DNA of 64,000 bases from Paragorgia papillata. Taxonomy: Eukaryota > Cnidaria > Anthozoa > Scleralcyonacea > Coralliidae. Positions 26,900 to 37,730 of the stretch are shown here, in pieces; the stretch's first letter is position 1; every line of letters begins with the position of its first letter. The notes under the pieces are model-generated. The model worked only from the letters and a program-made list of their open reading frames with translations, was not told the origin of the DNA and searched no databases. The stretch covers positions 4,156,001 to 4,220,000 of the forward strand of contig JAWNZC010000001.1 of assembly GCA_035771165.1 (NCBI GenBank), read 5' to 3'. The position numbers were made by a program, and so were the translations under genes.

Positions 26900-26939
26900 C
26901 ATCCTCGTACCCAGGGTCTTGACCCTGGGTACGAGGATG
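26900..26939. repeat. Perfect 40-bp palindrome
   Basis: CATCCTCGTACCCAGGGTC is followed by TT and its exact reverse complement. CTCGTACCCAGG also appears at 2060 and 37090, so this is the end motif of a dispersed element, here reduced to two ends joined head to head. Confidence 0.85.
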
Positions 26940-27064
26940 CAGTCTTCCTTGAAGTTATTCTACTATTCTATTCTAGGTTTATAATTATTATTATTTGAAT
27001 ATTAGATTTTATGTATCATAGTGTAGTTATTACCTCTGCGACGAGGTTATGTTTTTACCTCTGT

Positions 27065-27164
27065 CTGTCTTGTCTTGTCTTGCCTTGCCTTGCCTTGCCT
27101 TGCCTTGCCTTGCCTTGCCTTGCCTTGCCTTGCCTTGCCTTGCCTTGCCTTGCCTTGCCTTGCC
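27065..27164. repeat. (CCTTG)n pentanucleotide microsatellite
   Basis: About 18 perfect CCTTG units. The reading frames rich in CLALPCLALP on the + strand and GKARQGKARQ on the - strand are translations of this tract. Confidence 0.97.
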
Positions 27165-27165
27165 C

Positions 27166-27892
27166 ATTCTCGTCCCCAGAGCCTCTCCCGTGCTGGCGCG
27201 CGGAAAAGGCTCTGGGGGAATCCAAAACCGGAACACCAAGATTATTTGGTGTTCTTTCTAAAGCGCATGCGTTTAAATTCACGGTTTGGGAGTTGGACAC
27301 GAGATCATCGACAGTTGTTTGGAATATAATTTTCCTTTCGTTTTCGATTCTGGCGGTTTGGCTGTCTCGTAATAATTCGTTTGACTTTGGAACAATTCTG
27401 ATTGTGGTAGATTCCGTTCGAAGAAGGTCCTTGTCGAGTGTGGTTCACTCGGCGGGGCAAAAGACATTAAAATTTACGAATTCGCTTCAGGGCTTGGCCA
27501 TAGAGTCGCGTCGGAATTTCTTCGTATTTACGGCCTCTTTTAGTGAAGGTAGTTCTCCTTAATTTGTTGCACCGTTCGTTTATATTTGACTTGTATATTT
27601 CGATGAGATTTTTATTAAATATGTACCATACACCGAGCCATACACGAACAGCCTGCAGTGTGTTGTCTATCGTCTATCGGTTTCTAATTGCTGTCAGTCT
27701 TCTGTCTTTGAGAAACGGGTTGATTGCTTTCAAAAACGTTCGATTAAATTGTTTGGATTAGAACTATGTTTATTTATAAACATTCACTAAGCTCCGTTAA
27801 TTAGACCTTTGAATTTGAACAACCAATCAGATCGCGATGTATATGGATTCCCCCAGAGCCCTTTTCATGAAAGGGCTCTGGGGACGAGAATG
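27166..27892. mobile_element. Element with CATTCTCGTCCCCAGAGCC inverted ends, inside a pentamer tract
   Basis: The left end reads CATTCTCGTCCCCAGAGCC and the right end is its reverse complement, GGCTCTGGGGACGAGAATG. The CCTTG/CCCTG microsatellite continues on both sides in the same orientation. The 183-codon frame starting at 27011 begins in the microsatellite and continues into this element; no known domain is visible. Related CTCGTTCCCAGAGCC ends occur at 32888, 36925 and 40315. Confidence 0.65.
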
Positions 27893-27990
27893 TGCCTTGC
27901 CTTGTCTTGCCTTGTCTTGCCCTGCCCTGCCCTGCCCTGCCCTGCCCTGCCCTGCCCTGCCCTGCCCTGCCCTGCCTGTCTGTCTGTCTC
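27893..27990. repeat. (CCTTG/CCCTG)n then (CTGT)n microsatellite
   Basis: CCTTG and TCTTG units grade into about 14 CCCTG units and then CTGTCTGTCTGT. It continues the tract at 27065-27164 after the inserted element. Confidence 0.95.
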
Positions 27991-28304
27991 ATTGAACTCT
28001 AATAAGAAGACTGGAACGATAACTCAGGGGGGGTTGAAGCCAGTGCCAGTCCCTTTGCAGGTAGCTCCCGTGCTTCATGTTAATTAATTTCCATCCTGCC
28101 ATATATTTTGTTTGGGACTATAACAAATTACTCCAACACAAGAGATTCATTGAAATACATTGTTTACGTATGTTTTTAGAAATAGCATTGGCTACAATTT
28201 GATGTATAGCATAAGTTTCCTCGTTATGTTAAACTTTTTCAAATGTAAATGTTCGGCCATATTTAGTTGGGAAATAACACTAAGAAACTTGTTGTAGTTG
28301 TTCT

Positions 28305-28598
28305 GTGTTTTGAGCTGAAATACTTAACGCCGAACGTTGGGCTGTATATGAAACTGAAGCAATTGAAAAATGCTATTTGGTAAACTTCAAGAGTTTAGCT
28401 AAAAGGGAAATAATTAAAAAATATAAAAACAAATGCCATTTTGTAACGTTCGGCAAACAAAATGGCAGTTGTTTTTCTATTTTTTAAATATTTCCCTTTT
28501 AGCTAAACTCTTGAAGTTTCTATACCAAATAGCATTTTTCAATAGCTTCAGTTTCATATACAGCCCAACGTTCAGAGTTAAGTATTTCAGCTCAAAAC
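28305..28598. repeat. Foldback element, arms about 130 bp
   Basis: TTTTGAGCTGAAATACTTAA and AACTTCAAGAGTTTAGCTAA on the left are mirrored by TTAGCTAAACTCTTGAAGTT and TTAAGTATTTCAGCTCAAAA on the right, with a short loop containing ATTTTGTAACGTTCGGC. The 61-codon frame inside is an accident of the palindrome. Confidence 0.8.
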
Positions 28599-28689
28599 TC
28601 AGAAAAACTAACATTTAAAGATTTTTGGCTTCATCCAATCATAGGGTTGTTTATGGAGTTAGCGTTCCAGTCTTCCTTTGGAGTTCACT

Positions 28690-28742
28690 GGTCTGTCTTG
28701 TCTTGTCTTGCCTTGCCTCGCCTCGCCTCGCCTCGCCTTGTC
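28690..28742. repeat. Pentanucleotide tract (TCTTG/CCTTG/CCTCG)n
   Basis: A third pentamer tract of the same family as those at 27.1 and 27.9 kb, with units drifting from TCTTG through CCTTG to CCTCG. Confidence 0.9.
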
Positions 28743-29160
28743 CAAATCCCAAAGGTATTGCACCGATTTTCATGAAAGTTTGCAGAAGGGTTGGACATAG
28801 ACAAACGAAAAATTTGGATGAGAAATTAATAAAAATCTGCCTGCAAGAGATTCTCTGTGTAGAAGAAATGCTTGATTGCTCTCATTATCCTTATTTATGC
28901 AAATATTTTTGCATAATTTTGGTACGAGTGCAATCAAGCATTTAACTCGTACATGCATGTGTTGGTCTCGTGAGCTAGCCTGGTTAGTGGAGGTATATGC
29001 AGTCTCTGAGTGTCCTCTACTTACACTTGTAAGTATACATATTTTGCAAGGGACTGGTGTCAGATAGTGATATATTTTTAACATATTAATATTTATATGT
29101 CAAGGTTTCCTGTGTTTGAACACTGTTGACTTATGATACTTTTACTGTATTTTATTTTAG

Positions 29161-29210
29161 ATGTAATGTCCAAAATTGGACCAGGGAAAAAAGAACATAA
29201 ACATTCTTGA
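29161..29210 (+). CDS. custos: Candidate last exon of the CUSTOS-like gene
   Basis: A strong acceptor (TGTATTTTATTTTAG) precedes 29161. Joined in phase 1 to the exon ending at 24749, it reads DVMSKIGPGKKEHKHS and then TGA at 29208-29210. A basic lysine/histidine tail after the EAAVS motif agrees with the Lys-rich C terminus I remember for CUSTOS, although it would be much shorter. The open stretch is only 16 codons, so chance is a real alternative. I see no canonical AATAAA directly after it. Confidence 0.4.
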
Positions 29211-29501
29211 CTATGGTAAAATCCAAACTTGTTGATCAAAACCGGACAAAAAACCTTGGTTGGACAGCCCAAGTCCCAAATTATGGATAAAAGCTGTAAG
29301 CAGAAACTAATAGAAGACAAGACAACAAAACTGCTAGATAAATAACAGAAAAAATAGATGTATGAAGAATATCTTGCATGCTACAGTCCAATTAATTATT
29401 TCAAGTACAGAATTCAACAATTAATTTCAGAGGTGGCGTGCATTAGACAGATCACTTGATTATCAGATCAAAGATTATCTTTTAAGTAACTGTTGAGCAT
29501 A

Positions 29502-29990
29502 GTTACTACCATTTGCGTTCAAGCGTTTAGCGAATAACTAGTTGTTTTCGAGTTTTGAAACAAACGTTGTCCAATGACAACGATACGTTTGACAGATCAA
29601 ATCAGTAACGAATAGGAGGGGGTGTAACTTTCCGTTGTTATCGTTTCTGCTTCAAGTTTCAACGTTGCGTTGATATTTTTTCACGGGCTAGGGCAAACAT
29701 GGAATACAAAATAAATGCGTTGGGCAGGTCATATCGAAGTGAACTACCCTTATCAGACGATCTGCGTTCGCTGATCATTCCGATTCTCACAATTAAGCCA
29801 AAGACAAGTTATTCCAAGCGAACGCTGCCGTGTGAAAAGAACGATGACAAGTATTGACAATGGAAAGTTACACCCCCTATTCGTTATTGATTTGAACTGT
29901 CAAACGTATAGTTGTCATTGGACAATGTTTGTTTCAAAACTCGAAAACAACTAGTTTTTCGCTAAACGCTTGAACGCAAATGGTAGTAAC
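29502..29990. mobile_element. Foldback element, arms about 150 bp
   Basis: TTACTACCATTTGCGTTCAA and GTCCAATGACAACGATACG on the left are mirrored by TTGAACGCAAATGGTAGTAA and CGTATAGTTGTCATTGGAC on the right, enclosing about 200 bp. No coding signal. Confidence 0.8.
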
Positions 29991-30099
29991 AAGGATTGCA
30001 ATGTTGTCGAAAATTACTGTTGTTCAAAAAGTACCACTTACAATAATTTAACTTAAATAATTAATTTAATGTAGATGTAATATATATACTGTATATATC

Positions 30100-30570
30100 A
30101 TACACGAGGAGTGTTTCATCAGGATACCCAAACACTAAGATGTTTCATGTTGAAAACCGTGGTGTAGTCAAGGTTTTGGAATCGGCTTCAAGGTGTTTGG
30201 ATGTAATAGATCAAACACGAGTTTGAGTGTTTCATCAGGGGTTCCAAACACGAGAAAACAAATGAAAACGGAGGGCGTAGCCCCGAGGTTTTTATTGTTT
30301 TCGAGTGTTCGGACTTTGGAGTCCCCTGATGAAACACGATAAACGAGTGTTTGATCTAGCTTCTCAAACGAGTATTGCGGTGTTTTCTTCATTGATTTCA
30401 ATATGCAGATTACGAAATGTGATCCAGTTCACTAGGAAGTTTCCTACAGGTTTTCATTGGGTATCAAAACTCATGCATGTGATGTGGTATACGTTCATGG
30501 ATTGGCTACGATAACTCATGAATTAGTAATGAGTTTGAGAAATCCTGATGAAATGTTTTTTCAAGTGATG
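30100..30570. repeat. Repeats with GTGTTTCATCAGG motifs
   Basis: GTGTTTCATCAGG occurs near 30112 and 30228, and its complement CCTGATGAAACAC near 30328, each next to AAACACGAG-like sequence. It has the look of a decayed inverted-repeat element. The short frames in it are not conserved domains. Confidence 0.5.
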
Positions 30571-30971
30571 TACTGTAGCATCTCAAACAAATCCGTATTT
30601 TAAGATTGAGGTAAAAGTTTGCTTAATTTATGTAATTTCTTTTGATATCCAAACTACTGACACAGTACTGGTCAGTACTGATTTCCTTTGTGTTTTTTCA
30701 TGAATTACTAATGAGATTGTTTGAGATGGTTAATAAACAATTTTACAGTGTTTATAAGCTGTTTATTAATCATTATTTAAGGAAGCGCAATCGAGCATTT
30801 TTTCATTGATTTCTCCTATACAGAGAAGCTTAGTCAGATTATTATGAAAGTCCCATCCAATTTTCAATCAAGATCTTGATGACGTGGTCCTTGGGTCTAT
30901 GGATAACTCTTCCACCACAGAGTTACAGGTACGTAAAAATCATTTAAATCAATACTTTTTGAGATACCCTG

Positions 30972-31023
30972 TAACGACAGACAGACAGAGAGACAGGTCA
31001 GACAGACAGGTCAGACAGACAGA
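30972..31023. repeat. (GACA)n microsatellite
   Basis: GACAGACAGAGAGACAGGTCAGACAGACAGG units; low-complexity. Confidence 0.9.
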
Positions 31024-31115
31024 GAAATATTTATTTAAAATCGGAATTTCTTCAGTTATATGCAACTGCTTTACAAGAAAGCCGAGAATACTTTTAAAAA
31101 TACATAAAAATTTAA

Positions 31116-31171
31116 CAGACAGACAGACAGGCAGGCAGGCAGGCAGGCAGACAGACAGACAGACAGACAGG
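31116..31171. repeat. (GACA/GGCA)n microsatellite
   Basis: About five GACA units, five GGCA units and more GACA units in a row. The 96- and 93-codon frames crossing it are low-complexity translations. Confidence 0.95.
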
Positions 31172-31304
31172 TAACATAAAAGGTTACCCATCTTGGAACC
31201 TAGTGATTTTAACGGGTTTTTCAAAATCACGGCGCAAGTTGATTGGTTTGTTGTTTAATGTTCAATGCTTTCTGGTGAAGCTTGCAACATTCAAACAAAC
31301 GCGT

Positions 31305-31330
31305 GGGGGGGGGGGGGGGGGGGGGGGGGG
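31305..31330. repeat. Poly-G tract (26 G)
   Basis: An uninterrupted run of G, followed by TAGGGGATGGGGGGG. It is one of four such G or C runs in the window (also near 1891, 41500 and 46568). Confidence 0.97.
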
Positions 31331-32940
31331 TAGGGGATGGGGGGGATTGTACCCCTAAACGGTGGCTACAAATAGCTGCAGTATGTTTGTTGATGTTTAT
31401 CAAAGTTCCTTAGTAAAAGCATGGATATTAAAAAGATAGTAGTAGTCTCTTTACTATCCATTGCCAGTCATCGTTAAAATATGGAATGGTGTGAAGACAT
31501 AACCATCCCTAAGACTCACTTTATTCGTACAACTGGCAGCAACACAACTAAACATCATGTTTTCACAAGCTTTCCAACGAAACAGCAAAAGCAGTATACC
31601 TTGCGTGACTTAACAAAATACACTCGTTCCAGCCTCCTCAATTATTTTCACGGAAGTGTGCCAGCTAAGATCGCAGTTTTGCACATTTCAAACTGCCATA
31701 AAAATCGGCGTTTTTTAAGAAATTAAATTTTGTTTTCGCAGAAACACTAGAAATTATGCCCCGATTTGATATAGCTAAAAAAGGTTTTCGGGGTTAGAGG
31801 CACTTTAAAGGTCTTACAAAATACATGAAGCATACAATATACGATGTCCTGATCCATGGTTTCTACTTAATTTGCCGTCGCCATGAACAAACGGTTGTTG
31901 CTGCTCTACCAAGTTATCGTCAGAGGAAATATAAGGCAAAACGCAAGCATACTTTTTCTAACTACATATAGCTATATGTAACATTTAGTTCTATTTTGGG
32001 AAAGACAGGAATATGGTCAATATCATGAAACGACGTCCTCGCCGGCATGTCGGCGTCAGACGTTTCCATAAAATATTCGTAGGTCGTCGGCACCGCAGAA
32101 ACGTTGAAAGTTGAACTAAATTCAACTTTTCTAGTGCCGTTGTCGATGTGACTGCTGCGACTACCGCCGGCTTTTCCATTACTGAAGTTTCTTGTCGGCG
32201 TTAGGTCGTAAGTCGCCGGCAGGACGCCGACAAACCGGCGGCTCTTGCGGCTATATGGAAACCAGGCTTAATAAAACCTGGTTTTCACTAGCGACGTAAG
32301 CTAATGCATAACGATGTAGGCAAGCGCAGTAAGCACTTCAAATTTAACACTTTGTTTTCCCTAAATTCAAAGGTGTTCATCTACGATTGCAGTTTTACTC
32401 ATAGCCACTAAAAACGCGCGAAATTTCATCCAATAGGAAAGCAGAAGTCTTTAGTGGTTACCTGGCCCATATTCTTTGATTGGGCCAGGGTACCGGGCTA
32501 GGTTTTCACTAGCGACGTAAGCGCAAGCATAACGACGTACGCAAGCGCAGTAAGCACTTCATGGTCATAAGTGGATTTAGCCCTGATGACGCGAGAATGA
32601 GATTAGTGGTTACCTGGCCCATATTTCTTTTGAAATTGGTTTTGATATTTTGTTTACATCTGATGCATGAAGCATTTGATTACTAGTATAATCACTTTGA
32701 AACCCTGTCAAAGGTCCATAGCAACGTCGCGTTCGGCCTTGGAAACACTACGTTGTGGTCCAATGAACGCAGAGTTCCAAACAATGAAACAACGCCTTAA
32801 TTAACGCAAGCTGCAAGCAGTCAACTGCAAATGGCGGTATTTTGATGATTTTATCAAGCGGTTTCTCTTTGGATTTTCCCCAATCTCGTTCCCAGAGCCC
32901 ACATTGATTGATTGGAAACAAACAAAAAATCCTAATAAGA
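31331..32940. other. No supported gene; GC-richer dispersed repeats
   Basis: The 81-codon frame at 31481-31726 starts with ATG but has no recognisable domain. Between 32030 and 32260 the sequence is rich in GCCGGC/GTCGGC motifs and looks like a decayed repeat. A block beginning GTTTTCACTAGCGACGTAAG occurs twice, near 32282 and 32512. Confidence 0.5.
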
Positions 32941-32949
32941 AACTTTTAC

Positions 32950-34321
32950 TATATGGCTTTGTAATATCCTGAGTTCTGATTGGTCGACGCACAGTCCGTA
33001 AAAATGCGTATCCGGACCACGGTCCGTCTTTTTCCGTATCCGGACCGCTGTCCCGGATGTTGATTTTGCTCGCGTGAATTTCTAAGGTTTTCACACTAAG
33101 GGGCCGATTACATGGACCGGGCTAGCCCGATTAACCGGGATGAGTTTACAAAACGATTACATGGAGCGGGCTAGCCCGGTAAGCCGGGATGATTTCAGGC
33201 CGAAATTCGCAATTATCAAGTAAATAAGGGCAAAGCTACGTTAGTTTTACTTCAGTTTTACACTAATTAGTCTATTATTTATTTTGTAAGCCCATCGTTA
33301 ATAAAAAGATTGTTAAAGTCTTAGCTAACCCAGGAAAGCGTCTTCACGAAGACTAATTAATTTATTAAATCTTCGCTTTGATCACAAAACACACAAACAA
33401 CGTTGATGTTCTATTTCAGTTCCTTTCAGCACTATTTATTCACACAGTCAAGCAAGCGAACGCGTATCGAAGCGAGTTCAACAGTTTTTCAGCCCGGTTT
33501 GCCGGGCTGAAAACGATTACATGGACATTTTCATCCCGGTTAACCGGGCTAGCCCGCTTTATATATAAAACACATGTTGTTTTAACATTTCGATTACATG
33601 GCAAGCGGGCTAGCCCGGTTTGCCGGGATCCCGGTTGTCGCAACCGGGCTAGCCCGGTTAACCGGGATGAAAATGTCCATGTAATCGTTTTCAGCCCGGC
33701 AAACCGGGCTGAAAAACTGTTGAACTCGCTTCGATACGCGTTCGCTTGCTTGACTGTGTGAATAAATAGTGCTGAAAGGAACTGAAATAGAACATCAACG
33801 TTGTTTGTGTGTTTTGTGATCAAAGCGAAGATTTAATAAATTAATTAGTCTTCGTGAAGACGCTTTCCTGGGTTAGCTAAGACTTTAACAATCTTTTTAT
33901 TAACGATGGGCTTACAAAATAAATAATAGACTAATTAGTGTAAAACTGAAGTAAAACTAACGTAGCTTTGCCCTTATTTACTTGATAATTGCGAATTTCG
34001 GCCTGAAATCATCCCGGCTTACCGGGCTAGCCCGCTCCATGTAATCGTTTTGTAAACTCATCCCGGTTAACCGGGCTAGCCCGGTTAACCGGGCCAGCCC
34101 GGTCCATGTAATCGCCCCCTAAGTTTGATACAATAATTATCGAAAAACTTGAAATAGCCATATAATAAACGCTTTATTAACCTCGTTTACTCGGTCTGTA
34201 CGGGAAAATATCAGACCTCGGTGTTTTTTGTACGAACCTCGCCTGCGGCTCGGTCCGTACTGTCAAGACCTCGGTCTGATATTTTCCCGTACAGACCTCG
34301 TTCTCGGTTAATAATCTCTTA
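32950..34321 (+). mobile_element. Composite MITE, copy 3, split by a 1018-bp foldback element
   Basis: Left part 32950-33100 and right part 34119-34321 together make the same element as 3172-3519 and 25665-26458. It retains the uninterrupted CGCTTTATTAACCTCG junction that is broken by the TTAA MITE in copy 2. In turn, copy 2 retains CACACTAAGTTTGATA, which is broken here. Confidence 0.85.
33101..34118. mobile_element. 1018-bp foldback element with CTAAG target duplication
   Basis: The element is a long near-perfect palindrome. Its ends are GGGCCGATTACATGGACCGG and CCGGTCCATGTAATCGCCCC, and the arms contain alternating CCCGGTTAACCGGGCTAGCCC-type subrepeats next to GATTACATGG. CTAAG stands at 33096-33100 and 34119-34123; copies 1 and 2 of the host element have one CTAAG at this point. 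The frames at 33378-33761 (+) and 33440-33823 (-) encode the same first 60 residues because of the palindrome, and no transposase is present. Confidence 0.88.
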
Positions 34322-35284
34322 TTATTGCCGAAAAACGGCGAACATATATGAAATAGACGACGATGAACATTATAAAAGTAAATTCTAGTATCCAGACGAG
34401 AAAGAAACCGAAGAAAATAACGCTAGTTCGGTGTTTTGACGAAGTTAAAGGAAGCGAAGACCAAGAAATACAAGATTGATTTTGACTCAAACTTATACAC
34501 TTATAAATACATTCACAAAATTGTCTTATACTCAAATTCTGAGCTGCAAGCCGCTTCAAAAATAAAACTGTACATTGATTCAATTATGAAGCAGGAGTGT
34601 TTTATCGGATTTAAAACACGAGGCGATACCCAAGCTAATACCAGGAAGTTGCCAACATTTCGAAGACGTTAGCAGTTTTTCGAGGAACTTATCAAATGAA
34701 TTAGTAAAAGTTATGTCAGGTATGTTGTCTGACCACCCAGGAGGGGTGTGTCTTTTTTTAACCAATCAACGACTTCATTAGATTTATTCTTAGAATCTAG
34801 CCAATGGTGTGACAGGTCACGTGGCGAAATTAACATTGTTTTTGTTGATGAAAATCTCCATGTTCGTGTTTACGTTGTTCAGTGACCCATCTGGTCGCAG
34901 GTAGGTTTGCTTTCAAAACAGTCGCTATTTGTTGCTTGAACCCGTCACGAACTTTATTTTGTCGCTTCCTAGGTTTGTAAAGAGTCCAGCTTTGACATTT
35001 TTTTTATCAAATGGCTTCAGTGGCGTGCAGAAAAGGCATGGCAACAACGTGAAAAGGGACTATACACCAGAAACAGTGAGGCGATTGTCTGGCTAGGTCG
35101 AAATTGAATACACTTTAGCACAACGCGGAGCAGAAAAACTATGGACCTACATGATGGCTGGGGGTGATCAGTACATGAACGTACTCGGAGCAATGACATG
35201 CAGGTAAAACAGTATAGTTTAATACTTGTTTAAACAATTGAAGGCCTTATTTTTAATCTATATAAGTAGATTCTTGAACGGATA
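34322..35284. other. No supported gene
   Basis: Short frames at 34308-34583 (-), 34436-34672 (+) and 34580-34765 (-) overlap each other and show no domain. The ATG at 35011 opens only a 14-codon frame. I see no splice-supported exon. Confidence 0.45.
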
Positions 35285-35547
35285 AGTTGATCCTTGATAA
35301 TTTTCTAACAATCTACAATCTTCTTGTTGATAATCAATTTGGTTTTAGAACCTCTCGCTCATGTGAGCTGGCAGTCGCTGATCTCACTGATAAGATTTTA
35401 ACTGACATAGATAATAAACTAATGATGGACTTCTTCTTATTGACCTTAAAAAGGCTTTTGGTCTTGTTGACCACCATATCTTACTTCTCATTAAGATATA
35501 TGGCTCTTCTTCGATGGCATTACCGCCATTCACCGTGCGTTGATTAG
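35285..35547 (+). pseudogene. Non-LTR retrotransposon reverse transcriptase fragment, frameshifted
   Basis: One frame reads LVDNQFGFRTSRSCELAVAD then LTDKILTDIDN; after a frame change near 35430 another frame reads LLLIDLKKAFGLVDHHILL. The QxGFR, S.E.A..LTDKI and DLKKAF.LVDHxILL motifs are the fingers/palm entry of LINE-type reverse transcriptases (region leading to motif A). The catalytic YADD region is absent. It is a short, broken relic, not an active element. The LINE clade cannot be decided from this fragment. Confidence 0.78.
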
Positions 35548-35742
35548 GCGTTAGCTTCAAGTTTCAAACTTGATGTTTACTCAACGAAACTTGACGTTGT
35601 CAAGGGCAAACTCGACGTTTAGCGCAGGCATAAGAATGTGATGATGTGGTCTGATCTTTTTTGAATTTCACACAAATCCAAGAGGTCTCCATTTCAACAC
35701 CTCCGAACCGCCCACTTAAATATAATATAATATAATGCCCAA

Positions 35743-36190
35743 TGGTCATAATTATTTTTGAGACCAAGTTTCCCAAAGAGAGCGTTGTTACTGATCTATT
35801 TTACTAGTAATATAGATTAAATTGTTGCCATCAAAGCTTGCTTATAAGTGCTCTCAAACAGACGGTTTAATGGAAAACAAATTATATGAATAACTTTTAT
35901 GAATAACTTTATTTGAGTGTCAATGTATTTAGCTATATATACAGCTAATTGGGGATAATTATATACCTATAAAAAATGTGATTAACAGGGGGCAAAATAC
36001 GTGTCAATTCCAATGTTTATTTACTTCCAGTATTATTTGGGAAGAACCTTTTCTTTAACACAGCTTTAAATAGAACGACACCAAAAACCATTTTTTTCTA
36101 ATATTTTTATAAGGCAAACCCCACAATTGACCACTTCACCCTGAAACACGTGTAGTGTAATATGACACCAAAATAAAAAATGCGGACAAG
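35743..36190. repeat. Outer left arm of the 35.7-45.4 kb inverted repeat
   Basis: AATGGTCATAATTATTTTTG, GTTTCCCAAAGAGAGCGTTG, TGTTGCCATCAAAGCTTGCT and AACACAGCTTTAAATAGAAC all occur as reverse complements between 45050 and 45393. The right end of this arm (CACTTCACCCTGAAACACGT) is the reverse complement of 42010-42040, just 5' of the first isocitrate lyase exon. The arm shows how sequence around that gene has been copied and inverted. Confidence 0.75.
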
Positions 36191-36365
36191 AAGTCGTTCG
36201 GTCAACAGGAAGGTGAACATTTTATTTCGTCTTTTATCAAATAACTCGCGCTTATACCCATTCTAAGTGGAAAGTATCGCGCAAGAAGTTTTGTAAGTAC
36301 TGTAACAAGTATGAACCTGTAGAAGCTCCTTACGAGCAAAGGATGGTGAGTTATGAGGAGAAATT
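36190..36365. repeat. Inverted partner of 40480-40660
   Basis: AACTCGCGCTTATACCCATT and GCTCCTTACGAGCAAAGGAT recur as reverse complements in 40480-40660. A second inverted pair, with CTCGTTCCCAGAGCCTTCTC and the GGGCCGTGCCCGTCGA motif, lies at 36925-36968 and 40290-40335. Confidence 0.7.
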
Positions 36366-37080
36366 CCTAGCGATGAGCGGCAAGCGCTGCGTGGCGCCTC
36401 AGTGAATAGATACTTTAATTAGAGTATGGTCTTGTCTCGATAGCATGTCAGGGCTGTGGAAGAAATTATGCTGACACTGGATCCAAGGTTTCTTAAGGAC
36501 GAATTATCGATACCATGTCAGTGCTGTGGAAGAAATTATGCTGAGACTGTATCCAAGGTTTCTTAAGGACGAATTAACTATTGACTTTTGTTTCAGTGAC
36601 TTAGAACGGACTTGACAAATCTATAGATGATAATAGATCTCACGTCGATAGCATATTGTTAATAGAAATACCTTAATCATTCGGTGCATTCCGTTTTCTT
36701 TGTATTCTGCGTAATTAGACAAGTAGAGCATTAGACATCAGACAAGTAGAACATTCTGCGTGCAGCTGATTAAACATGCCGCAGAGAATTAATAACATTA
36801 TAGCATCAGGTAAAAAATCTTAATAATGGCAACATCTACGCAAAATACTTTATACGTATATAGACAGGTTTACATTCAGTTTAACCGTTAACCGTTTGTT
36901 AAAACTTTGCTCGTTGTATAGCAATCTCGTTCCCAGAGCCTTCTCACGCGGGCCGTGCCCGTCGACCGAAAGCTCGATAATCCGTTTTAGTAAAATTTTA
37001 GAAGTAACTATTGCATTCCTCGTCCTCTGATTGGTCGAGCTGAACTGCCTATTTCGCGATAGTTACCTCGCGCGAGGTAA
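36366..37080. other. No supported gene; short tandem duplication
   Basis: A block with GCTGTGGAAGAAATTATGCT and TATCCAAGGTTTCTTAAGG is present twice, near 36450-36505 and 36515-36570. Otherwise AT-rich sequence without a recognised reading frame. Confidence 0.5.
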
Positions 37081-37082
37081 CT

Positions 37083-37730
37083 ATTACCAACCTCGTACCC
37101 AGGGCATTTTGCCTCCACGTCGGGAGGTCGGCGAAAATGGGTTATACGTCCATGTCCTACATAACCCAAGTACTTCATGAAAGCCTTACCCCAACACACA
37201 ACCTAACCTAAGGATGGCAATTCGTGTAAATAGGACATGGACGTATAACCCGAAAATGGCCCTGGCATCGGCTGGTCACGTGACACCCAGAATTTTGGGG
37301 TGTTATGGCAAGAAAATTTATGCGGCTTTTGTGTTTTGCTCTTTGTATAATACGTATGCATGAATAATAAATAGAAATATTCAACGCTTTGTCGAGTCAC
37401 TCATGTGAAGCCTTCACCAGAAAAGCAACTGGGCTAGCATTATTCATCATGATACTCCCACGATTATCCAGAAGACATGTAAATGTCATGAACAAACATA
37501 CATCTAATGTTGTTCTTGACTATAACCAAAGCTATCGTTTCCATTCTTTGAGTAAACTTTGCAGAGTGGATCCCATTGCAATTCAAATTTCCTGAATAAA
37601 TTATACTCTATCTGAATTAATCGGGTTCTTAAACCGGCCAATCAGATTATAGAATCGACCAGCCGATGCCAGGGCCATTTTCGCCGACATCCCGACGTGG
37701 AGGCAAAATGACCTGGGGACGAGGTTGAAC
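37083..37730. mobile_element. Element with CTCGTACCCAGG ends and inverted subterminal blocks
   Basis: The left side reads CCTCGTACCCAGGGCATTTT then GTCGGGAGGTCGGCGAAAAT; the right side mirrors it with TTTTCGCCGACATCCCGAC and CCTGGGGACGAGG. GCCCTGGCATCGGCTGGTC near 37259 is mirrored near 37655. A 111-bp MITE is inserted in its left arm. The 68-codon frame inside has no domain. Confidence 0.65.
37141..37251. mobile_element. 111-bp MITE with 8-bp target duplication (hAT-like)
   Basis: Inverted ends GTTATACGTCCATGTCCTA and TAGGACATGGACGTATAAC. GAAAATGG stands at 37133-37140 and again at 37252-37259. The mirrored arm near 37665-37680 reads straight through (GGCCATTTTCGCCGAC), giving the empty site. 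An 8-bp duplication is typical of hAT elements; the class is inference. Confidence 0.8.

Noticed and set aside
27011..27562. 183-codon frame starting in the CCTTG tract
   Set aside because: The first part is microsatellite and the second is a dispersed element with inverted ends. No domain is visible.
30851..30929. Exon-like stretch ending in SSTTELQ before a GTACGT donor
   Set aside because: The donor is good, but all three frames from the strong acceptor at about 30822 meet a stop; only a weak internal AG would give an open exon.
33378..33823. Two 127-codon frames on opposite strands with the same protein
   Set aside because: They result from the palindrome of the foldback element and carry no known domain.
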